From Podospora bellae-mahoneyi (taxonomy: Eukaryota; Ascomycota; Sordariomycetes; Sordariales; Podosporaceae), in the NCBI RefSeq assembly GCF_035222275.1, contig NC_085881.1:372001-436000 (forward strand): DNA of 64,000 bases. Reading direction: 5' to 3'. Below are positions 56,236-64,000 of the stretch, piece by piece. How positions within the stretch are numbered: the first letter of the stretch is position 1; each line of letters opens with the position of its first letter. The notes beneath the pieces are model-generated. The model was given only the letters and a program-made list of their open reading frames with translations, did not search any database and was not told where the DNA came from. The translations under genes and the position numbers were made by a program.

Positions 56236-58251
56236 GCATGGAGCGGCTGTTTTGCGTTGGAAATTGTTCATTTGGGCGGGCTGGGAGTGTAAAAGCAACA
56301 GCAGCCACCACAACACCTGTATAATACGTGTATCTACCTACTGCGCAGAATGATACCACGGGGAGCTAACAGCACCCTCACGATGAAATGACTACCTATT
56401 ACTGGTCCCGAGTTGAGCTTGACTTTGCTGCGTTCCCCTTTGCTGCGACTTGTGTTTTGACTGGGCAATCTCCCCCTGCTATTCGGTCCTTTGAGAGTTG
56501 ATCGCTGACCCAAGGCGTCGAATGACCAGATTTCTCACATGACAGACTTGACGACATGAACATGTATCGTCGTATATGGGATGGAAGTTGGCTGCTTAAT
56601 ATCCGACCTTATCTTCTTTGTGTGTTCTCGCCCCCGTCGACATGGTTCTAGATTGTAGTCACTCTCGGACGCCCGTAGTTTGTTCAATTAGAAGCACGAC
56701 TGGTCACGATTGCTGGATAGCCTGGGAGTGGGGTGGCATTGACATGGTCTTGATGATGTTGAATGCTCATCGCGAAACATTTGGGTGGTGGTAGTGTTGT
56801 TGTTTTACGGGGGGCGGAACGTGTGTGGCTCAGACTGGACGTCCTTTGTGGCTAATCCACGTAGTGGTCAGGCGTTGTATGTATAGAGCTGGCGTACAGA
56901 ATTGTAAAGTTATCGTGGACGACAAAGAAGGCATGCAGGGTAGGTTGCCGGTGTGCCGAGCGAGATGGCTGCACAGAAAACCCTACTACGAATTATGTAA
57001 ATGCAGGTCAGCCTTGGGAGTGATTTGGCTAGGTGCAGTTACTGTGTACACGCCGCTATCGTACAGTATGCATCGGAGAGAACTGCACTCATACCCTCAG
57101 CTGGGCCCGTATACTGGGTTTCACAGGGAAGAAGTGAGCCTGAGGATTATGGGATTGGGGTGGTGTTGGGTGGCTGTTACGGGGCGAGTGTGGAGATGCA
57201 GGGCATATGGAATAGACAGCTTTTAGGAAGATTGATGATTGAGTGTGATTTTTGCGTCCTGTTCTCACGCCAGTGTGGATGCCGGGAGGCCGGGATGAAC
57301 CGGAATAGGGACTGGGCATATATTCTTTACGATGTGTGATTTGCTTAGTTCCGCCGTGTCGGGTCGATCGGAGGGGCGCTGCTCGGGAACGGTAGCCACT
57401 TGTGAGGTTTCGAATGAACAACTTTCCTCTGGGTACGGATTCAAGAAGAAATCAAATTATATTCCCGGCAGGAGGCCTGTTCGTGTTGATCAGCGCGTGA
57501 GGTGAAATTCAGCCTTTTTTTCGTCTTTATGGTGGAGAGCTGGAAATCATGTTAAATCTATGGGCCGATTGGTAGGACAGATTTACACCATGGGGTTTCT
57601 ATCGATGAAGTACTTTCGTAATTGTATAGCCAGACTGCTCGAAGTACTGGATAACTGAATTGTCAGATAAATTGTAGATGGCCAGCTCCTCAACACCCAC
57701 TGTGCTTCACTGATGTCCTGAAGCTGGGCTAAAATCGCGTACCTATCCTACAACATAATTTCATATGCTGGCAACAACGGCAAACTGAGAGAATGCGGCG
57801 GATGCATGCGCAATCAATTGGAACCATGTGAGGATAAGAGCATTAGTACAGTCTCATTTCTGATTTAGGAGCTTCTGAGCCGCGAGACAGATTTGATAGG
57901 GCTGAAGCTGGTAGGTGCGCAGGGGTCTACGGGCGCGCTAACGAACAGGCGGGGTGCGCGCTATGATGTCACCGTCCGTCCCATGACCCCTATGACATCA
58001 CTCGCAACCTGAAACACCAAGAACAACATCGTGGACGGCGGAAGGGACTGCTCAGAGAAAGGCAATGACGTGAAGCTACCAGTAGCTTCGGACCTGGCTT
58101 TGTTCTTGACGTCTGCAAAATATAAGACAGGCTTTTTCTCAGCAACAACTCTTCTCTCTCCATCAACCAAACACCTTGAACAGCAATCAATACCTTTGAA
58201 GACAAACAACACTCTCAACTTCAACTATCTCCATCGCAAATATCAAACAAC
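56236..58251. other. 2.0-kb intergenic ahead of the CsbD-like gene
   Basis: NFS1 3' flank, about 1.5 kb without recognisable content, and the promoter of the stress gene with the motif cluster listed separately. An open frame at 56825-57226 has no coding character. Confidence 0.5.
57964..58126 (+). promoter_or_regulatory. Promoter of CsbD-like gene: four CRE-like sites, one STRE, TATA box
   Basis: Four 8-mers each differ by one base from the CRE palindrome TGACGTCA: TGATGTCA at 57964-57971, TGACATCA at 57993-58000, TGACGTGA at 58066-58073, TGACGTCT at 58107-58114. A CCCCT (STRE core) lies at 57987-57991 and a TATAAG at 58121-58126, 126 bp before the ATG. In fungi bZIP factors such as Atf1/Sko1, acting below the HOG kinase, bind CRE-like sites. 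Binding here is inference. Confidence 0.6.
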
Positions 58252-58853
58252 ATGTCTACCGATAATACTTCCACTCTCAAGTCCTACGTCGACTCCGCTA
58301 CCGGAGCCGTCCAGAACGCTGTCGGTTCCATCATTGGCAGCAACGGCGATCAGGTCGAAGGACAAGCCAAGAAGGAGAAGGCTCAGGCTGAGTACGATGC
58401 CTCGCATGCCACAGCCAAACTCCCCGGCTTCACAGCTTCTTCGTCCGGCGCCGTGACCAAGGACCATCCCGATCGCAATGCCGGTTCATACAACCAGACT
58501 GCCGGTGCTGCTAAGGAGTTTGTCGGAGGAGTGCTCGGCAATGAGGTATGTTCCTAAATTAAAGGTTGTCCCGCTCGTCACTATGAAGGGGTGCTAATCA
58601 GTGTCTGCAGAGCCTTAAGCAGTCCGGCCGCGAGCAGAACCTTCAAGGTCAAGAGCAAGAAGCCAAGGGCCAAATCAACGACTACGTTTCCGGTGCCGCC
58701 GATCGTGCTGCTGGAACCCTCGGCAGCGGTATTGCCGGCCTGACGGGTGACCGGGTCAAGCAAGCTGAATACCAGGACCAGCACGACACCGGCAAGACTC
58801 AGCAACGCGGAGCCGAACACGACATTGTCAAGCAGGCAGAGGCGAAGCAGTAA
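58252..58853 (+). CDS. CsbD-like stress-response protein
   Basis: Exons 58252-58545 and 58611-58853; 178 aa. Hydrophilic, rich in Gly, Ala, Gln and Lys. Two related halves are visible: VDSATGAVQNAVGSIIGSNG with VEGQAKKEKAQAEYD, and VSGAADRAAGTLGSGIAGLT with DRVKQAEYQDQHD. This GxxxGxxG-plus-AEY pattern is the CsbD-like motif, shared with bacterial CsbD and with the Ustilago Hmp1 protein reported to bind mismatched and cruciform DNA. Fungal members are abundant stress-induced proteins of unclear function. The protein is probably soluble and largely disordered. The phase 0 intron is GTATGT...CTGCAG. The preceding CRE-like promoter cluster fits stress induction. A T26 tract lies 130 bp after the stop. 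Confidence 0.85.
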
Positions 58854-61627
58854 ATCATGATTTGGGGAGAAGCAGGCGTTTTCATTGCATGGAATTCGGA
58901 AATAGCATGAACCGGTTGATGATACCCTAGGAGAGTGAACCGTATGTTAGTAGTGCAAAGCTCTACATTACCTAGTTTAGGTCTTTTTTTTTTTTTTTTT
59001 TTTTTTTTTGAGATGTTGAATGCAGGTGGCATTTTCTAAAATTTTTGATTTGGCAGACCCTCGTGATTGTTGCTATTTTTGTTGCTTTCCCAAAGACATG
59101 TTGTGCCTGGCGCGAGGTAGAGATCTCCGATCTGGAAACCTTTCAAGTTGGGGAACACCCAAGAGCCAAGAGTTCTTCCCGCATGTGAAGTTGCTGCATT
59201 GCCGCAAAGTACCCGAAATTGTGTGCTTGTCGTGTGCTCAAATTTCAGGCAATAAAATCATCAAGGACCATGAACAGTCTCCTGGCGAGGCAGCTTCATT
59301 TCAAGCGAGTCTAGGGTCCTATGCTTTCCCATTGTGTTTGAGGACTCATTCCACACCAAAGAACAGGTGAGGAACTGAGCCAGGAACGAGTTACCCTGGT
59401 GTCAATGCTTTTCAGCTGGACCAGTCAGGAAGGTCACAAAGAGACCATCGCAAAGTTCAAGAGTTCCAACTTGGGTAACCTGCATCCGTTGGAAGTTTAG
59501 TTATCTTCATTGGCCTAAACATAACGGCCTATCGAGAAGGCTGGAGATTTGTGAGAACCTGATCCAGTCAGCTTTCCAAGCATATTGTTCACTACACCGG
59601 AGGAAGAAAAGACGATACTTCGGTGAAGTTTTAGTGGAGCATCACCGGGCACCCCCATATTTTTGGTGTCCGTCCCCCCCACGTTCCCAAGCAGCACGGA
59701 CCGTATCTTCTGCGCATCGTGGGAGGTATCCCATATTGAGATTGTCCATTTTAACTGGCCATGAATTTCCGCCGCTTACATTACAAACCGGACCGTTAGG
59801 TATGTTTTTGGCCGGCAATGACGATTTGTCAACCGCATTGGATGCTAGTTATGCGTATAGAAGACGCAGCTTTGCTGGGCTAGGTACGAGGTAGTGCCTC
59901 AGGCCCCAGAACAAGGCCCAGAGGCAAGGCTTTATCCACAAGGGAAACAGTCCTGGCTGCGAAAATTGGCCCCCAAAGTCTGCCTAACCTTTGCTGAGTG
60001 CCAATCTCCAGGTCTTTTGCCGTGGGTAGGTACCTGTACAGTGTTCTAAAAAAAGGATACATTCTGCAGCGGCATTCTTCTAGCCTTCGGTTCTTGATTG
60101 AAGCTGTGGTGGAGGTTGTCGTTCGCTGTCTTCCTTGCAGTGTGCGTCGCGTTGCTGCCATTTTGGGCAATTAAAGCTGGGCTTGGCATGAAATGCTCAT
60201 TTGATTGGTCCAGCTGGTTTGTCTTTGGTACTTTTCAACGTCAAGTGCTCCGACACCCTTCTCGATTGCGCTTTCCACTCAAGCAGTAGGTATCTTTTCT
60301 GGAGCAAGGAGGCAGCGAAATGCTCGTAGGAACCACGATTCAATTTGGAACCTCTCTTGCTCATCGATTTTACTAGGTCCGGTTTCTTCTACACCACGAC
60401 CTAGGCTTGGTTCATGTGCCTCAAGCAGACCAGTAGACACATTCATATGGACCTATTGGGATGGCCAGTCGCTACAGAGATGTCTACAAATGCCAGGTTC
60501 TTGCACCACATTTTGGTCCTCGATTCAGATGAGCCGATTCCTTCCCTTCATCCTCTCCCGCAGGCCCGATGCCGTGTGAACATATGTTGACTGCCTCGCC
60601 TAGCCGTGAACAAGCCCCTTTGCTGCCGTTTCGCTACGTTGTACGGTTCCTGGCGACCCATTTTAAGACCTCCCATCGACCGGGCTGTTTCACACACGAT
60701 TTGCTCGGCTGTCCAGGATTTTTTTTTCGAAGCTTATCTCATTGTACTCGTCTCAATGGGAGTCAAGACCATCATTTCTTGAAATCACTCTGTTCTCCGC
60801 ACCATGGCCCCCAACCCTTCCAAGTCTCTTTGGAAGCTGCCTGCACCAGTTCCACTGGGAACGACTAACTATGATCCAGCTATCGAATCAGAAACCAGGA
60901 CGCTAGTATCCAGCTTTCCGAATTTCAGGTATTTTCTCATTTACCAGTCAGGCGTTGCCTCCCACATCACCCTGCCTCTCATCGCCCTCCAATACCACAC
61001 AAGGTGTGGTGTCAATCCGTATGTGTAAGCTTGCTCAGTGATCAACTGCTTGCTATTTTCACCCCCTTGCGTATACCCTCTCATGGTCCTGAACCTATGG
61101 CTTCACGGTGTAATGTCGAGATGGTGGGTTACATGGGGCTCGGAAGCAAATAGTCGGGACTACAAATCCATATCCGCCTACCTCCAATTCCTTACTCCCC
61201 CTGGAAGTGGTTGTAGTGCCTCATGCTTGCGTCTGGGTTATGCAAAGAACCTAAGCCGCACTCAACTCACCCAGCGCAAAGTGTGTTTCCTGGCTGCCTT
61301 GCTCTGGGTACCTCTTCATGGCTATCCGTCGGGTGTTCTGTTTTGGCAACCACTGGTGATGGGGTCAAAATCTACAACTGCGACCATTACACCATCAATA
61401 TCTGGACTTGAGGCTGAGTCATCGGGTATCGTCACTGAGTGGTGACCGAACTCGTAGCTACATGTCTTCAGATAAGTTATATACTCTTAGTCTGTCCTGC
61501 CCTTCCGGTAGAAGATCTGTCTTTGCATCACCAGCAGCATCAGCGACATACCCACCTGCATATCAAGCAACATAACAAAACCCGGTTACAATCGAGTCTA
61601 CATCCACGACGTCCTTGTGCTCTAGCC
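58854..61627. other. 2.8-kb gene-poor interval
   Basis: The longest stretch without a supported gene. It holds the T26 tract and scattered frames under about 135 codons. One frame at 60804-61028 starts MAPNPSKSLWKLPAPV and looks briefly protein-like, but I could not extend it through credible splice sites. No transposon ends or repeats were recognised. Confidence 0.5.
58984..59009 (+). repeat. Poly(T) tract, 26 nt
   Basis: Uninterrupted run of 26 T, the longest homopolymer in the window, 130 bp past the CsbD-like stop codon. No target-site duplication is visible around it. Confidence 0.9.
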
Positions 61628-62696
61628 ATGAAGAACAGATCTAGCCAACAGCCCGCAACTATGAGAGTGGCCATCGCCGGAGCTGGCGGCTTCGCCCGTA
61701 TTCTCGCCCAGTACATTAGCCAAACCCACTCTGTTCTCATTCTTTCAACTCAGGTCAGTCCAATGTCGTGTGTGGTGTTTCAGATCTTTTCAGCTAACAT
61801 ATCAGCAGCCCCGGCCCGAGGTGGATGAACAATGCCCTGGTTGTCAGCTTGTCGTTGTGGACTATCAAGATATCGAGAATCTTCGGTACGCCGTTCTGGG
61901 AGCCGATATCATCATTTCAACCATCTCGGGCGCCGAGCAGCTCAATCTCATTGATGCTGCTCGTCGTGCTCGGGTTCGTCGTTTCGTCCCTTCTGAATTC
62001 GAGGGCGACATGTCACGCCGACCGACTGACGACCCGCTGGACCGTGGCGGACAATCCGCCATTGAGATGCTGGAACAGCTCCACATGCGATACACTATTT
62101 TCTCCTGTGGCATCTTCATGGAACGCTTTGCCCCGGGAGGCTTGCAGACCTATCACATGGGGGCAGGATCGGAAGTTCAGGGACCAAGTGACTACCTTGT
62201 TGATATTCAAGGCTGCAACGCTGAGATTATCCCCAACAACCCAAGTGGCCGGTCAGTCCGTGTTACGCTCACATCGGTATACGACGTGGCCCAATTTGTC
62301 ACGGCAGCCATCGATCTCGGCATCAGCAACTGGCCGAGAGAATACCGCATGAGGGGCGAAACGATGACTGTTACTGACTTGGTTCATACATGCTCCGATG
62401 TTCGTGGGGGTTCGTATTTGCCCCTTCTTCTTTATCGTGCTTGAATACCTTAGGTACTGACCTGCCCACTAGTTCCATTCAACCTTACTGCTCGCCATTA
62501 CCGTGAGGTCGAGGCCCAAGTCGAAGAACTCCGGCAGAACGGGGATTGGGGCTACTACTACTTCTACTATCAGCGGCTCCTGCAGACGGCCCTTGGAAGG
62601 TACCACGTCCATTCACCCAATCTTAACGACGATGTTCAGGTACAACCCATGTCATTTAGGGCTTGGTTGGAGAGGTTCTGGGGTGCGGCAGCCTAG
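61628..62696 (+). CDS. NmrA-like / isoflavone-reductase-like NAD(P)-binding protein
   Basis: Exons 61628-61753, 61806-62409, 62473-62696; 317 aa (306 if the in-frame ATG 61661 is used, which begins MRVAIAGAGGFARILA). Atypical short-chain dehydrogenase fold: glycine-rich nucleotide-binding loop AGAGGFARILA, then VVVDYQDIENLRYAVLGADI, IISTISGAEQLNLIDAARRA, VRRFVPSEFEGDM, MRYTIFSCGIFMERFAPGG, VRVTLTSVYDVAQFVTAAID, and in the last exon FNLTARHYREVEAQVEELRQ and FRAWLERFWGAAA. No catalytic Tyr-x3-Lys is apparent, as in NmrA-type proteins that sense rather than reduce. The first acceptor is CAGCAG, so exon 2 may begin at 61806 or 61809. The last donor is GTTCGT. Its substrate and targets are unknown. 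Confidence 0.87.
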
Positions 62697-64000
62697 GCCT
62701 CCCGCTGAATCATGGTAGCACAATCTTCATGGTGATGTCTGGGACACAAGATTGGGCTACCAGTGGAGGCATGCTGGTGACATGCAAGAATATTGCGGCT
62801 CTTTCCTTTGTCTTAGATGTGACAAGTTCACCTGGCATTTTCTCATTGGGGATTCTTCCCATGTTTGGCATAGATGCGGAGCTCCAGTAGCCACCGGGTT
62901 ACTTTTCATCGCTGTTCAGATCATTCAAAACTACCATATACAAGCTGGTCTCATAATAAATCACTCCTCTTCTATGTTTACCTGTCGTCGCCTGGTAACT
63001 ATTGTTTTAGATCACCAAAATTCGCCGCCAACCACTTGTCACGCATAGCCCATCAGCGGGGTGGCACGGACATTTGCTACTGAAGCTCAGGTAGCAGCAT
63101 TGCATGGTGTAGAGAGGGTTGGAAGACGATAGCCGCAACTTCAGGTTAGATGGGAAAGTTCCAGGGCTTTCCCACAGAGCCTCAACAGCGGGCTGAAAAA
63201 TGCGGTGGGCGGCGGCCACCAACCAAATTGTCAAGTGCTCTCACACTGCAAGTTCACATGCAACCTGGAAGCCGTACAGCCAACAGCCAACTCTAGTCCG
63301 CCGGATCTGGATCACCATGCATACATTCGTCGTAACCCATCCATTAAGCTATCCATGCCACCGCTTCTCCTCTTTCCAAGGTCAGGAATACAAATAGAGT
63401 GCGCCGTGCTCGACGGTAGTTGGACGCACAAGGATGGCACGGCCCGGGCGACACTGAAGGACCCTGGACACCCATAGGGCTGGCCCAGCAGTGGGGATGA
63501 CTGGGTGATCCCTGTCCACTGGGAATTCTATGTACAGGACATACGTACGTCCCCATCGTGTACGGTTCTTTTCTGGACCAAAGCAGTTTAACGCCCCATT
63601 CAACAATGTGGCTACATGATCGATGTAGGTGAAGTGCTAGGCACACTTTTCTGGGTCTGAGCACACCTCTCTGGCTACTCACCCCATCTATCATCAACTA
63701 CACTAGCAAGTACCGTAGACTGACCCGAATGGAAGGAAGCTCACCTTACCCCCTAGATCCCCACCTGTTCGCGGCTCTTTGCCTTACACCCACTTTCCGG
63801 TCAAGAAGTATTTCGATTCCGCGATATCCAAACATCAAACAAGTCTTTTAATCCAGTTCAGCACCCCTCCGTTGTAACCAAACAATATGCGAAAATAAAT
63901 ACAAGACCTGCACCGCGCCCCAACAGTGAATCCAAGTCCCTCCACCATCTACCCCAATCTAACCTTACAAGACATCGTCGCATCGATCGCATAATGCACA
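62697..64000. other. Terminal 1.3-kb intergenic region
   Basis: 3' flank of the NmrA-like gene and unassigned sequence to the window end. Small frames on both strands show no coding character. The last 250 bases are A/C-rich and might be a leader or 3' UTR of a gene outside the window. Confidence 0.45.

Noticed and set aside
60804-61028. Possible first exon starting MAPNPSKSLWKLPAPV
   Set aside because: Looks protein-like for about 40 residues, but no downstream exon could be joined with plausible splice signals and frame.
1-64000. Biosynthetic cluster, transposons, virus-like elements or CRISPR
   Set aside because: No synthase, integrase, transposase, reverse transcriptase, capsid gene, long terminal or inverted repeat, or spaced direct-repeat array was recognised on either strand.

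Overview
The window is nuclear DNA of a filamentous ascomycete, most likely a Sordariomycete of the order Sordariales. Support comes from short introns (mostly 50-140 nt, GT...AG, often with a CTAAC/CTGAC-like branch site), coding regions rich in G and C, genes on both strands with 0.2-2.8 kb between them, and recognisably fungal versions of SLN1, AIM24, NCE102, AXL2, CCZ1, AP-1 sigma, RVS167 and NFS1. I see no rRNA or tRNA, no transposon or virus-like element, no CRISPR and no biosynthetic gene cluster. Exon models were built by hand: joins were accepted only when frame, splice signals and the family's protein sequence agreed.

Layout. 0-10.4 kb: 3' part of an SLN1-type hybrid histidine kinase (+), an AIM24-family gene (-), a FAM210/Nat2-like mitochondrial membrane protein (+), a gene-free 2.1 kb, and a small unknown gene (+). 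11-16.5 kb: a membrane-anchored PNGase A-type amidase (+), an AT-rich minisatellite, the eisosome protein NCE102 (+) and a Mim2-like outer-membrane protein (-). 17-28.5 kb: eIF2 beta (+), a PP2C phosphatase of the Ptc2/3 type (-), the cadherin-like bud-site protein AXL2 (-) and an EFM6-type methyltransferase (+). 30-42 kb: a secreted double-psi beta-barrel protein (+), CCZ1 (-), MAF1 (-), AP-1 sigma (-), the glutamate-cysteine ligase modifier subunit (+) and the KEOPS kinase BUD32 (-). 43-54 kb: an unknown membrane/coiled-coil protein (+), a carboxymuconolactone-decarboxylase-like protein (-), a long proline-rich unknown protein whose frame is cut by a single TAG (+), a FAD-dependent amine-oxidase-like enzyme (-) and the BAR-SH3 protein RVS167 (-). 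54-64 kb: cysteine desulfurase NFS1 (+), a CsbD-like stress protein with CRE-like promoter motifs (+), a gene-poor 2.8 kb, and an NmrA/isoflavone-reductase-like protein (+).

The genes do not form one pathway. This is ordinary euchromatin with housekeeping, trafficking, polarity and stress genes side by side. Some share themes: osmotic and stress signalling (SLN1, PP2C, NCE102, the CsbD gene), membrane traffic and endocytosis (AP-1 sigma, CCZ1, RVS167, NCE102), mitochondrial functions (Nat2-like, Mim2-like, NFS1) and translation or Pol III control (eIF2 beta, EFM6, MAF1, BUD32).

No clearly new multi-gene system was found. The best leads are the in-frame TAG followed by 135 open codons in the proline-rich gene, the cluster of CRE-like sites before the CsbD gene, two uncharacterised genes, the 19-21 bp minisatellite, a CxxC at an unusual place in the decarboxylase-like protein, and the recurrent use of very small exons.
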